Source of the DNA: an uncultured Aquimarina sp.
GTDB taxonomy: Bacteria; Bacteroidota; Bacteroidia; Flavobacteriales; Flavobacteriaceae
Assembly (NCBI RefSeq): GCF_947492405.1
Contig: NZ_CANLMP010000004.1
Location: 434,001 to 498,000 of the forward strand
Reading direction: 5' to 3'
DNA length: 64,000 bases
Of this stretch, positions 37,786 through 47,042 are shown in pieces. Position numbers and translations under genes: made by a program. Every line of letters starts with the position of its first letter. Within the stretch, counting starts at the first letter, position 1. The notes below the pieces were generated by a model. It did no database searches. It was not told where the DNA came from and saw only the letters and a program-made list of their open reading frames with translations.

Positions 37786-39627
37786 TTATTCTGTAACTAC
37801 AAATTTCTTATTGGTTCTAAAAATATGCTTCCATTCCGGACTGTATAATTGTGACCTGTTCTTACGTGCGCCAATGGCATGACCTACGACAATTAATACG
37901 GTTCTCGTTTTCTTGCTTTTCTTCACAATTTCTGCCAGGTTTTCTAATTTTCCCTGAAAAATTTCTTCATCCTTCCATGATATTCTATACATTACAGCTA
38001 CAGGAGTATCTGCATCAAAATGTTCTAATAATTGTGCTTCTACTTTTTTAGCAATTCCAGCACTTAAAAAGATACACATAGTGGCATTCGTTGCTGCAAA
38101 TGCCGAAATACTTTCTTTAGAAGGCATTGGTGTTTTGCCTTCACCACGCGTTAATACAATGGATTGTACGACTTCAGGAATCGTAAATTCTGATTTTAAA
38201 ACTGCTGCTGCTGCGCTAAATGCAGAAATTCCTGGTACAATAAAATAATCCATCCCCAACTCGTCAAAAATGGTCATCTGTTCTTGGATAGCGCCATATA
38301 AAGAAGGGTCACCAGATTGTAAACGTACAATTGAATTTCCTTTTTTATAATGTTCTTGCATGATAGACACTTGCTCTTCTAAGGTCATCATTGCAGAATT
38401 TCTAACTACAGCACTTGATTTACACCAACTGGTCATTTCTTCGGGCACTAAACTACCTGCATATAATACACAATCGGCTTCTTCTAAATATTGTTTTCCT
38501 TTTACCGTTATTAATTCCTCATCTCCAGGTCCAGCACCAATAATAGCAATAGCAGTGCTACGTTCGACTTTAGTATCTAATGCTACAGAAAATGTAAACT
38601 TCTCACCGTTATCTAAATGGATTTTCTGCTTTTCAATTACTACATTTTTATTTCCAGAAAGTAACATTGCTGTAGATTCTGAAACACCCTGTACACCAAT
38701 TTTAGATCGCACTACTTCACTTGGATTAGGTACTGTAATCGTATTTATTTCATCTGCCGTAAATGTGCTAAAAGGAATCTTGTTATTGTTACTGAAGTCC
38801 AAATACGCTTGTTGTCCTGCTTTGATATCAATGGAACCAAAGTTTTTAATGGCTTCAACCTGAATGTTTCTACGTTGTAATTCTTCTTTCAAAGTAGTAT
38901 CAAACATCCTTGAATCTAACTCTTTAGAACATCCTGAACCTATGGAGAGTACTTTCGGAATAAAAAACAAACTTGGAATTATTGATTCATACACTTTGTA
39001 ACTTACAACTATCAATAATTCAAACTGTGCGTAATCAATATCTGCTTCACTATAAAAAACAGTGACAAAATTGGGCAGTGTTTTTTCTAAATGCTGAGTA
39101 CCTTTATCTTTAATATCTAACAATAAAGCCGTGGGCTTATTATTTACAAAAAGCGCCATCGTTTTGTTCATAGACAATGAACTTTTCACTTGCCAATCAA
39201 ATTGAGTACCTAGCGTATCTAATGCCCAAATGTTTTGTACATCACTCGAAGTAGATATAATAGGTTTTGCTCCTAGAACTGCTGCAATTTTCGAAGTAAA
39301 ATCATTTGCACCACCTTTATGACCACTCAATACTGATTGTACATTTAATCCTAAATCGTCTACAGAGACTACCGCAGGGTCTGTATTTTTATCCTGAATA
39401 TATGGAGCAATTAGTCGTACACAAATACCTAAGGCAGCAACAAAACAAATACCATCTAATTTTACAAAATTATCTTTCAAATAATCAGAAATAGAGTTAA
39501 TGGTAGACACGTTTCCATTAGTTGATGATAAGGTAGTTATAACCACCGATTTTGGAAATTCTTTTTGAATAACAAGGGCTTTTTCAAGGCCTTTTTCAGT
39601 AACTGCTATGACGGCTATTTTTTTCAT
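37786..39627 (-). CDS. CbiG-CobM fusion: cobalt-precorrin-5A hydrolase and C11-methyltransferase
   Basis: Residues 1 to about 345 resemble CbiG (LSGHKGGANDFTSKIA, SIGSGCSKELDSRMFD, STFTADEINTI). Residues from about 355 to the end resemble CobM/CbiF (IIGAGPGDEELITVKGKQYL, YAGSLVPEEM, RLQSGDPSLYGAIQEQ). CobM methylates C11 and CbiG opens the delta-lactone, which are consecutive steps in the anaerobic branch. Fusing them would pass the unstable intermediate directly. It lies three bases after cobL. Confidence 0.93.
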   Translation of the reverse strand: MKKIAVIAVTEKGLEKALVIQKEFPKSVVITTLSSTNGNVSTINSISDYLKDNFVKLDGICFVAALGICVRLIAPYIQDKNTDPAVVSVDDLGLNVQSVLSGHKGGANDFTSKIAAVLGAKPIISTSSDVQNIWALDTLGTQFDWQVKSSLSMNKTMALFVNNKPTALLLDIKDKGTQHLEKTLPNFVTVFYSEADIDYAQFELLIVVSYKVYESIIPSLFFIPKVLSIGSGCSKELDSRMFDTTLKEELQRRNIQVEAIKNFGSIDIKAGQQAYLDFSNNNKIPFSTFTADEINTITVPNPSEVVRSKIGVQGVSESTAMLLSGNKNVVIEKQKIHLDNGEKFTFSVALDTKVERSTAIAIIGAGPGDEELITVKGKQYLEEADCVLYAGSLVPEEMTSWCKSSAVVRNSAMMTLEEQVSIMQEHYKKGNSIVRLQSGDPSLYGAIQEQMTIFDELGMDYFIVPGISAFSAAAAVLKSEFTIPEVVQSIVLTRGEGKTPMPSKESISAFAATNATMCIFLSAGIAKKVEAQLLEHFDADTPVAVMYRISWKDEEIFQGKLENLAEIVKKSKKTRTVLIVVGHAIGARKNRSQLYSPEWKHIFRTNKKFVVTE

Positions 39628-39630
39628 GTA

Positions 39631-40827
39631 TTATTTTTCTGCTGTGTGAATGCTAATTGTATTGTGTTCGTTTAACTGTATGGTATTCGTGCTAATTGTA
39701 TATTTTAATTTCGTAAGCGCTGAAATGAATATTTTACTGCTAGTTTCTCTTACGGCATTGGTTACAAAGCGAACCTCCGGATTTAATTGATGAACGATTT
39801 GGATTAATTCTTTTAAACGACCTCCGTGTCCACCAATAAAAACAACATCTGGTGTAGGAAAGTTTTTTAAGTTGAGGTTAAAGAAATCATCAATAACAAT
39901 TTCAATACCTGGAGTTCCTATACGTTCTGTATTCTGTTGGATAATAGTCCTGCATTCAGCTCGTTTTTCGAAAGCTACTATCTTTACACGCGGAAACTGT
40001 TGTTTTGCTTCAATAGCTACAGAGCCCGTGCAAGAACCCATATCCCAAAAAACACTTTTACCTTGTAATGCTAATGCATTAATGGTACTTAAACGAATGG
40101 GCATTTTGGTAATCATATTCACTCGATTCTCTAAAGGAATAAAAGCAGCATCAGGAATACCAAACAGTTTTTCCTTAGATCTTATCCGTTTTAATAACAC
40201 ACAATTTAATCTATGATGCGTTTTGGTAGTACAAGTTGATACATCGAGTTCTTCAATATGTTCTGTATCACTGTCTAAAGATTCTCCTATAACAATAGAG
40301 TAATTGTCAAAACCATATTGCAACATCCGTTTCGCTATTACTGCTGGTGTTTTTTTATGATCTGTTAAAATACCAATCAATTCATTTCGGTTGATTAATG
40401 CTTCATCTAAAGCTGACCAATCTCTACCGTGAACAGATACTGCTATTAAGTTATTACAATTGGTTTGTGTTTTATGACACAATAACTGAATGCTATTGAA
40501 ATAAGGAAATGCTTTTAGTTTTGCATTGGGTAATAAACGTTGTAACGTATTTCCGAAACCATAGAAAAAAGGGTCACCCGAAGCAAAGACAATAATAGCA
40601 ACTTCAACCATTTTGTATTGTTCAATTAAAGCATCCATTTTTCCCGAAATCTCAATCCACCTATGATTTTTAGGTAAGTATGATTTCACCAATTCATAAT
40701 GACGTTTTCCACCAGAAAAAACAGATGATTCTTTAATTAATTGTAGCACTTCGTTATTCCAAACAGGAGTAGGATGATTACTAATACCAATCAAATAATA
40801 ATCAATATGTTCTGTGGTTTTTATCAT
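39631..40827 (-). CDS. cobL: Precorrin-6Y C5,15-methyltransferase (CbiE-CbiT fusion)
   Basis: The 398-residue protein combines an N-terminal CbiE tetrapyrrole methylase (about 8-200; FSGGKRHYELVKSYLPKNH, FASGDPFFYGFGNTL) with a C-terminal CbiT methyltransferase (about 210-398; FWDMGSCTGSVAIEAK as the SAM motif). It methylates C5 and C15 and decarboxylates the ring. Length is normal for CobL. It lies directly after bluB with no gap. Confidence 0.93.
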   Translation of the reverse strand: MIKTTEHIDYYLIGISNHPTPVWNNEVLQLIKESSVFSGGKRHYELVKSYLPKNHRWIEISGKMDALIEQYKMVEVAIIVFASGDPFFYGFGNTLQRLLPNAKLKAFPYFNSIQLLCHKTQTNCNNLIAVSVHGRDWSALDEALINRNELIGILTDHKKTPAVIAKRMLQYGFDNYSIVIGESLDSDTEHIEELDVSTCTTKTHHRLNCVLLKRIRSKEKLFGIPDAAFIPLENRVNMITKMPIRLSTINALALQGKSVFWDMGSCTGSVAIEAKQQFPRVKIVAFEKRAECRTIIQQNTERIGTPGIEIVIDDFFNLNLKNFPTPDVVFIGGHGGRLKELIQIVHQLNPEVRFVTNAVRETSSKIFISALTKLKYTISTNTIQLNEHNTISIHTAEK

Positions 40828-41469
40828 TTATTGATAAGATTCTTTTATTACCACATCGCTTATGTTCTTGCGTTTTTCCCATTGTAAACGCTCTAATTCC
40901 GGATTTTCATAGAACTTATCTACGTGTCCTAAACATAAATAACCTATGAGTTGTCTATCCTCAGGAGCGTTTAAAATTGCTTTAATTTTGTTTGGGTCCA
41001 AAATACTTACCCAACCTAAACCAATGTCTAAAGCTCTAGCCATTAACCACATATTTTGAATGGCACAAACCACAGAATACACTCCTGCTTCCTTCATAGT
41101 CGTTTGTCCTAAAGTAGGATCGGTGCTTGGTTTATAGAAAACAGCAATGTTCAATGGAGATTCTATAATGCCTTCCAATTTTAATAGAGTATAGGCATCT
41201 GCCTTTTTTTCTTTAAAAAGTTCTTTTGCCTTTTCATTTTCTTCAAAAAAACTTTCTTTTATTTTAGTTCTAGTGACTACATCTTTAATAATAACAAACT
41301 CCCAAGGTTGCGAAAACCCAACCGAAGGTGCATTTACTCCTGCAAATAGAATCTTATCTAAATCTTTTTGAGAAACGGGTGTATCTATAAAACGGTTTCC
41401 TCTCACATCTCTACGTGCAAGAATTATCTTTTCTAGAGTTTCTATATGTTCTGAAGTAAATTTGCTCAT
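40828..41469 (-). CDS. bluB: 5,6-dimethylbenzimidazole synthase BluB
   Basis: The start is taken at 41469 (213 residues, MSKFTSEH) because it lies one base after the stop of the upstream gene; an earlier in-frame ATG would overlap that gene by 46 bases. The nitroreductase-like fold shows RRDVRGNRFIDTPV, APSVGFSQPWEFVII and GLGWVSILDP, all BluB-specific. It cleaves reduced FMN with oxygen to give the lower ligand of cobalamin. The organism should thus make true B12 under aerobic conditions. Confidence 0.93.
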   Translation of the reverse strand: MSKFTSEHIETLEKIILARRDVRGNRFIDTPVSQKDLDKILFAGVNAPSVGFSQPWEFVIIKDVVTRTKIKESFFEENEKAKELFKEKKADAYTLLKLEGIIESPLNIAVFYKPSTDPTLGQTTMKEAGVYSVVCAIQNMWLMARALDIGLGWVSILDPNKIKAILNAPEDRQLIGYLCLGHVDKFYENPELERLQWEKRKNISDVVIKESYQ

Positions 41470-41470
41470 C

Positions 41471-42847
41471 TTAAGATTTAAAATAGTTTGAAGCTTCGGG
41501 TAGTGTAAAAGCGGCATTTACAATAGCAGCGGCAACATTGCTACCACCTCTGTTCCCTTTTACAATTACCCAATCGGTAGTTGTAATTTGAGACAACTGT
41601 TCTTTTGCTTCTAACACATTTACAAAACCAACGGGTACACCAATAACTCCTACAGGTTTAAAAGTTGTATTTTCTCTTAATTGTTCTACAATTTCGAATA
41701 ATGCGGTAGGTGCATTTCCAACAACATATAAAGCAGTTGGGTGCTTTTCAATAGCTTTTCTAATTCCCGCTTGGGAACGTGTAATGTTTGCTGATTTTGC
41801 TAATAACTGCGCATCTTCATCATTTAATAAACAATGTATTTGATTTCCGTATGCTGCAGTAAAAGCTTTCGTGATTCCAGCTTTTACCATGGTAACATCG
41901 GTAACAATCTCTCCTCCGTTCTTAAGGTGATTGTGCCAATTTTGAATAGCATTTTCAGTAGCTACATAATGACCATGATCTTCTAATATTCCTGTGGTAT
42001 GAATCACTCTCGTTATTGCCCATTTATCAGAAATAGAAAAGGGTAAATCGGTAATATGCTCCGTAACAATTCTAAAACTCTCTTGTTGGATTTCTTTCCC
42101 AGTATGTGGTTTTCTGTTCAAATACCCTCGTGGCGTTACCAAATAGTCTTTAAAACGATAGGTTTGCGAATTCCCAATCATCACCAAACAAAACATATCT
42201 ACATCTTCAGGATTAAAATCTCCCAAAGTGGTAATTTTAAGTTCTTCTTCTGGTCGTGTAACATGTCTTATAATCGCAACAGGTGTATTAGGAGAGCGCT
42301 CTTCTAAAAATATTTTTTGTAATCTACCTAGTTGCCAATGTCTTTTTTTACTCCTTGGATTATATAAGCTTGTCACAAAATCCCCAGTAGCAGCAGCTTT
42401 AATTCTTTGCTCTATTTTGTTCCAAGGCGTCATTAAATCTGATAAAGAAATACAACAAAAATCATGACCTAAAGGTGCACCTAATTTACTACCAGATGCT
42501 AAGAAAGCAGAAACGCCTGGTAAGGTTTCTAGTTCAATATCCGTATGCTTTTCTTTTGACACCACTTCATAAACAATAGCTGCCATAGCATAAATACTAG
42601 CATCACCAGAACCAATAACGACTACATATTTGTCTTCATTCGCTTTTTCAATGGCTTTATGTGCTCTTGCTTCTTCCTTACCTAAAGGCATTGAAATGAG
42701 TTCTGCATCTTCTCTAAAAAGAGATGCTCCAAACTGAAAATAATAATCGTACCCAATAACTACGTCTGCTTTTTCTAAGGCATTCTTAACTACAGGCAAC
42801 ATATAATTTATATCTCCAGGACCTAAGCCTGCAACTGTTATTTTCAT
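41471..42847 (-). CDS. CobJ-CobH fusion: C17-methyltransferase and precorrin-8X mutase
   Basis: Residues 1 to about 240 are a CobJ/CbiH-like methylase (VAGLGPGDINYMLP, GSGDASIYAMAAIVYE, SLYNPRSKKRHWQLG). Residues about 250-458 match CobH/CbiC (TRVIHTTGILEDHGHYV, TDVTMVKAGITKA, GNAPTALFEIVEQL, VIGVPVGFVNVLEAKEQL). The two activities, C17 methylation with ring contraction and migration of the C11 methyl group, are not consecutive. The start overlaps the cobI stop by four bases. Confidence 0.94.
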   Translation of the reverse strand: MKITVAGLGPGDINYMLPVVKNALEKADVVIGYDYYFQFGASLFREDAELISMPLGKEEARAHKAIEKANEDKYVVVIGSGDASIYAMAAIVYEVVSKEKHTDIELETLPGVSAFLASGSKLGAPLGHDFCCISLSDLMTPWNKIEQRIKAAATGDFVTSLYNPRSKKRHWQLGRLQKIFLEERSPNTPVAIIRHVTRPEEELKITTLGDFNPEDVDMFCLVMIGNSQTYRFKDYLVTPRGYLNRKPHTGKEIQQESFRIVTEHITDLPFSISDKWAITRVIHTTGILEDHGHYVATENAIQNWHNHLKNGGEIVTDVTMVKAGITKAFTAAYGNQIHCLLNDEDAQLLAKSANITRSQAGIRKAIEKHPTALYVVGNAPTALFEIVEQLRENTTFKPVGVIGVPVGFVNVLEAKEQLSQITTTDWVIVKGNRGGSNVAAAIVNAAFTLPEASNYFKS

Positions 42848-43554
42848 AAGGCTTGTTTTTTAATAATGAGCAGAGAAAAATAAGGGATCTCTCTTTTATT
42901 TGCTATTGCCCAATTACTGGTAATAAATTGTTTATCCGTCCCCAAACACTCCGCATAAGTAATACTATGTTTTTTTGTATCGATTACCTCAGTAATACTA
43001 TCCATAACCGATTTTATCTTCATCAAAACCACAGTATCAAAATTATCAATAGCTTCTTGTAATTCTCCTCTTGTTTGTACTCTAGGAATTACTACCACTT
43101 TTTCGTTTTGTAGGCACAATGGTATTTCACTTTCTGAAGCTAAATGCAGATACGATGTAATACCAGGAATTAAATTTATAGGTAATTTATGCTCCTTTAT
43201 TTTTTCTAATACATATGAAAAAGAACTAAAGGTGCTAATATCGCCTTCGCTAACAATAGCAACAGATAAACCTTTATTATAATCCTTCACTATTTGTTGA
43301 AATGTAGTCTCGTACATCGTTTTTGCCTGGGCTCTTTCTAAATCCATTTTTAGATAAAAACCTTGCAGTTTCTCTACATCTAAATCATATTGATTTAAAA
43401 TAGATAACGAATAACTCGATTTTCTACCATCTTTAAACAACGAACCTGGATAATATATTTTATCAGCTTGCTGCAAGGTTTTTAGACCTTTTAATGTTAT
43501 TAAATCAGCATCGCCAGGTCCTAAAGACACTCCATATATTCGACCCATCGTCAT
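42844..43554 (-). CDS. cobI: Precorrin-2 C20-methyltransferase
   Basis: The 236-residue protein has GVSLGPGDADLITLKGLKTL at the start, YYPGSLFKDG and AIVSEGDISTFSSFSYVLE, matching the CobI/CbiL type of tetrapyrrole methylase. It adds a methyl group at C20. It overlaps both neighbours (cbiX and the CobJ-CobH fusion) by four bases. Confidence 0.93.
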   Translation of the reverse strand: MTMGRIYGVSLGPGDADLITLKGLKTLQQADKIYYPGSLFKDGRKSSYSLSILNQYDLDVEKLQGFYLKMDLERAQAKTMYETTFQQIVKDYNKGLSVAIVSEGDISTFSSFSYVLEKIKEHKLPINLIPGITSYLHLASESEIPLCLQNEKVVVIPRVQTRGELQEAIDNFDTVVLMKIKSVMDSITEVIDTKKHSITYAECLGTDKQFITSNWAIANKREIPYFSLLIIKKQAL

Positions 43555-44489
43555 ATACCTAACATCTTTTTAACCTTATTCCCCAAACTGTTTTGTTTTT
43601 CATTAGGTTTTTCATCTTCTTCAAACAAAATTCCTTTCACATTTAAGTGGTGTCCCATTTGTTCTTTCCCTTGAAATTCTTCAAAACCAATCACTTGTTT
43701 TCTGTACTTACACAGTTGACAATTCATATTGGCAATTCCATTTTTAGCTTCATGTAAACGCTCATCAAAGGCTTGTAAAATCAATTCATCCGCACCAAAT
43801 GGATCTGTATACACATATTCTAAATCAGAATTAGCATTCATTTCAGAAACATTCTTATAAATTCTTTCTAATAAAACACCCGTAAAAAAGAAAAAAGGAA
43901 TGACGATGGTACGTTTAAAACCCAACTTTTCTACTAACTGCAAACCTTCATCAATTTTAGGATATGCTGTTCCGCTATACGCTGTGGTAGCAAAACCAAA
44001 TCCCATTCCATCCCAAAGCATACTGGTTAATTTAGCAACATCACTGTTAGCATCAGGATCTGTAGTTCCTCTTCCAACTACCACCAAACAGGTATCTTTT
44101 CTATCTATCTTAGGTAGGTTTTTTTCTGTTTCCTCAATACGTTTTAATGACAAATCGAGTAAAAAAGAACTTACTCCAATATGTTTTCCCATAGAAATGG
44201 TTAAATCATCGTGATACGTCTGTAGTGTATTTAATTCATAAGGAATGTCATTTTTGGCGTGAGAACCTGCAAATAAAATAACAGGTAAAGCATAAATTTT
44301 ACGGATACCATTTGCATACATACGCTCCACAGCTGCTTCATAAGTGGGGTGATTAAATTCTAAAAAACCATAATCTACTTCATATGCATCTTGATAACGT
44401 TCTTTGAGAATAGCCACCAATCGTTTAAATGATTTTACACCAGCTTCTCTTCGTGTACCATGTCCACACAATAAAACTCCTTCTTTCAT
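43551..44489 (-). CDS. cbiX: Sirohydrochlorin cobaltochelatase CbiX, long form
   Basis: The 312-residue protein starts with GVLLCGHGTRREAGVKSF and has two CbiX-type halves with metal-binding His residues (CGHGT; VILFAGSHAKNDIP). Near residue 247 it has MNCQLC, the MxCxxC motif that marks long CbiX proteins with an iron-sulphur centre. It inserts Co2+ into sirohydrochlorin, the early step of the oxygen-independent route. Its ATG overlaps the TGA of a 31-residue ORF. Confidence 0.93.
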   Translation of the reverse strand: MKEGVLLCGHGTRREAGVKSFKRLVAILKERYQDAYEVDYGFLEFNHPTYEAAVERMYANGIRKIYALPVILFAGSHAKNDIPYELNTLQTYHDDLTISMGKHIGVSSFLLDLSLKRIEETEKNLPKIDRKDTCLVVVGRGTTDPDANSDVAKLTSMLWDGMGFGFATTAYSGTAYPKIDEGLQLVEKLGFKRTIVIPFFFFTGVLLERIYKNVSEMNANSDLEYVYTDPFGADELILQAFDERLHEAKNGIANMNCQLCKYRKQVIGFEEFQGKEQMGHHLNVKGILFEEDEKPNEKQNSLGNKVKKMLGI

Positions 44490-44581
44490 CTATTCGTTTT
44501 TATTGTTTTTTTATCAGTCATATGTAACATCCAACAACTCATGCCGCCATGTGTTTTAGAAATTAAACTTGGATGTTTCAT
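44486..44581 (-). CDS. Possible 31-residue metal-binding peptide coupled to cbiX
   Basis: An ATG at 44581, 18 bases after the SDR-CobA stop, opens 31 codons ending in TGA that overlaps the cbiX ATG as ATGA, the same coupling seen all along this operon. The peptide contains THGGMSCWMLHM (residues 10-21), dense in His, Cys and Met, followed by a basic tail. I recognise no family. The location between CobA and the cobalt chelatase suggests a cobalt-related peptide, or a leader that couples translation. Confidence 0.55.
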   Translation of the reverse strand: MKHPSLISKTHGGMSCWMLHMTDKKTIKTNR

Positions 44582-44599
44582 TTACTATTCATTTTTAAA

Positions 44600-46141
44600 T
44601 TAAATAGGTGTTGCGCCAATAATAAAAACTACCGGCATTTGTATCGTAGCATTCGTTATTTTTTCTTCTATATTTCCTAAGTTCCCAGTAACGATGGATT
44701 GCTGTTTTCTAGAAACACTTGAAATAGCGTTTACAGGAATCCTATCATCTTTGCATACTTCTAATAATTTAGGAACAATTCTATGCAAGTTTTTTAACCC
44801 CATGTAAATAGAAATTGTATTTCCTGCTTTTAGCATATGCGCGATTCCATTGAGCTGCTCAAACGAATAATCAGCAGTATGTGCAGTACATATTAACATA
44901 GCATTCGACTGGTTACGTTCCGTAATAGGAATATTGCAAATATTAGCTGCTGCTAGGGCTGCCGAAATTCCCGGTACAACTGTAAAAGGCAGCTTATGTT
45001 TCTTCAAAAAACGGGCTTCTTCTGCTGCTCTACCATACACATATGGGTCTCCAGATTTTAATCTAACTACTTTATCTCCACGCTCACAATGATTTTTCAT
45101 CAACGTATTTATCTTATTTTGTCTAGTTTCTTGGTTTTCTGAATCACCGAATTTCCGACCTACATACATACGTTTAGCCTGTGTATTGATATCTAATATC
45201 TCATCAGAAATTAAATTATCATGTAAAATAACATCAGCTTTTTCAATAGCTTCTAAAGCTTTTAACGTTAATAAATTTTTATTCCCTGGCCCTGCACCAA
45301 TAATATTAATTTCTGGTAAGTGTTTTTTTGTAAAAATCCATTCTGGGTTTGAAAATTGATACTCAAAATTAAGCAGTGCCTTTGATTTTGAATTATCAAC
45401 TATTTTAAAGTTTTCTTTTGTTGTTGTATGAAAAACCGGTGTTGGCAGACTTAATTGAATAGCTGCATTTTCATAAAATTCTTTCCGTTTTGGGTGCATA
45501 TCTGCACACCCATTAATAATTTCGCCAAAACAATTTTGTTCTAAAATTGCTTCGACTAGTCCTATAGCATCTTTTTGATGAATAAGATTTACAGGGACAT
45601 TAGGGTTTTTTAATTGTTTCTTATCTGCTAGCAATCTTCCTGGATTACGTTGCGGTCCAATTAGTCCTGCTAATCTCAAAATAGTTAGATTATCCCCAAA
45701 ATGTTGCTGCAATAATTGTTCTGCTTTTAGTAAAGCTCTTCCTGATGCTTTTTCTGGAATGCAATCTTCAGTTTCATTGATGAGATTATTACTATCTTGG
45801 TATACTGACGTAGAGCTTACAAAAATAACCTTAGTTGATCTAGGTGTATGTTTTATAATCTGTTCGATCTGAAGTGGATGTGCGACTTCTATGTAATCAA
45901 TACGTTTTGGAGGAAAATTGATAATAAGCGTCGATGTTTCATTTATAAAAGATTCCCAATCTCCTATAATAGTATCGGATTCAATTTTTATTCTGCTTGT
46001 GGGGAACGAATACTTACATAGTGATTTTAGCGCATCTAATTCAGCGGTGCTCCCATTAATTGAATACCCTCTTTTTTGAAGTTGCAACGCAAGCGGCAAC
46101 CCCAACCAACCTAAGCCTAATATAGAGATATGCGTATTCAT
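44600..46141 (-). CDS. cobA: Fusion of SDR-type Rossmann domain with CobA uroporphyrinogen-III methyltransferase
   Basis: Residues 1 to about 275 form a NAD(P)-dependent SDR/epimerase-like domain (ISILGLGWLGLPLALQLQ with GxGxxG at 9-14; VIFVSSTSVYQDS; TILRLAGLIGPQRNPG). Residues about 283-513 are a full CobA (NIIGAGPGNKNLLTLKALEA, VVRLKSGDPYVYGRAAEE, TVVPGISAALAAA). CobA adds methyl groups at C2 and C7 to make precorrin-2. The N-terminal domain is not the Met8/CysG-B type normally fused to CobA, and its function is unknown. It lies two bases after the ferredoxin gene. Confidence 0.92.
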   Translation of the reverse strand: MNTHISILGLGWLGLPLALQLQKRGYSINGSTAELDALKSLCKYSFPTSRIKIESDTIIGDWESFINETSTLIINFPPKRIDYIEVAHPLQIEQIIKHTPRSTKVIFVSSTSVYQDSNNLINETEDCIPEKASGRALLKAEQLLQQHFGDNLTILRLAGLIGPQRNPGRLLADKKQLKNPNVPVNLIHQKDAIGLVEAILEQNCFGEIINGCADMHPKRKEFYENAAIQLSLPTPVFHTTTKENFKIVDNSKSKALLNFEYQFSNPEWIFTKKHLPEINIIGAGPGNKNLLTLKALEAIEKADVILHDNLISDEILDINTQAKRMYVGRKFGDSENQETRQNKINTLMKNHCERGDKVVRLKSGDPYVYGRAAEEARFLKKHKLPFTVVPGISAALAAANICNIPITERNQSNAMLICTAHTADYSFEQLNGIAHMLKAGNTISIYMGLKNLHRIVPKLLEVCKDDRIPVNAISSVSRKQQSIVTGNLGNIEEKITNATIQMPVVFIIGATPI

Positions 46142-46143
46142 AA

Positions 46144-46944
46144 CTACGCTAAAACTAAGCTTGTATTCTGTAATTGAATTTTTTTACAATACTCCCAAGC
46201 TTTGCTCTTGGCAGAATCAAATTCAATTTTCCCTAAAACTTCTCCAAATTTATTTTTGAAACGAATACCTGTTTGTTGTGTTCCTTTCTGATGAAAATAT
46301 TCTGTACTAGAAATTTTTGATTTTTGCAATTCCATATTTTCTTTAGGAACGGCTGCAATCGTTAATCCAATACTTTCCGTTTTGGTATGTAATTCTAGTG
46401 TGTACGCTTTTGTATATGCTATCGTATCTATTTCTTCAAACGAAATGGGACTTCTATCAGCCATATAAAGCATCACTCCTTTTGGGTTTTCTAACAGATA
46501 TAAAAATAACGGGTATAAATATTGGTCAGAACTAAATCCTTTGGTGATATAACATTCTCCTAACTCTATGTCATCTTTTAATTCAAAAGGTTTTGGTTTT
46601 ACAGGAGTTCTTTCATTGTTAGAAAATTGTTGTTCCCATCCTTTTTGGTACAATAACTCTTCTTTGATAGGGTTTTCGTTATTGAGATATCTTCTTACAA
46701 TTGGAATTATTTTTTCTACTGTTAATTCTTTATACCAAAATTCTCCAGGATGTACAATACAAGTAGGTGCATCTTCACATCTTCCATTACATCTTGTTTT
46801 AATAGTATGGGTAGTATCCCAAACTTCGTTATTACGTAAATAAGCTCTTGCTGCTCTTACAACTTGCTCAGATCCTGCTTTTTGACAAGAACCTCCATCA
46901 CAAAAGAAAAAAGTATCTTTTGTATTTGCTATGTTTTTACCCAT
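46144..46944 (-). CDS. Thioredoxin-fold [2Fe-2S] ferredoxin-domain protein of the cobalamin operon
   Basis: The 266-residue protein begins with a thioredoxin-like [2Fe-2S] ferredoxin domain (about 8-95) with four candidate Cys ligands (FFCDGGSCQKAG, TRCNGRCEDAPTCIVHPG). The remaining part (about 120-266) has no fold I recognise. It is the first gene of the operon after the riboswitch. A role as electron donor in corrin synthesis or cobalt reduction is plausible but inferred from position. Confidence 0.8.
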   Translation of the reverse strand: MGKNIANTKDTFFFCDGGSCQKAGSEQVVRAARAYLRNNEVWDTTHTIKTRCNGRCEDAPTCIVHPGEFWYKELTVEKIIPIVRRYLNNENPIKEELLYQKGWEQQFSNNERTPVKPKPFELKDDIELGECYITKGFSSDQYLYPLFLYLLENPKGVMLYMADRSPISFEEIDTIAYTKAYTLELHTKTESIGLTIAAVPKENMELQKSKISSTEYFHQKGTQQTGIRFKNKFGEVLGKIEFDSAKSKAWEYCKKIQLQNTSLVLA

Positions 46945-47042
46945 TTTTTTTATTATGGGGGAAAGTAGGGTAAGAAGCCAAAAAAGACCGGCTACCTAAC
47001 ACTTAAACTTTTATTCCCGAAAGTTAATATTATGTTTTGCTT

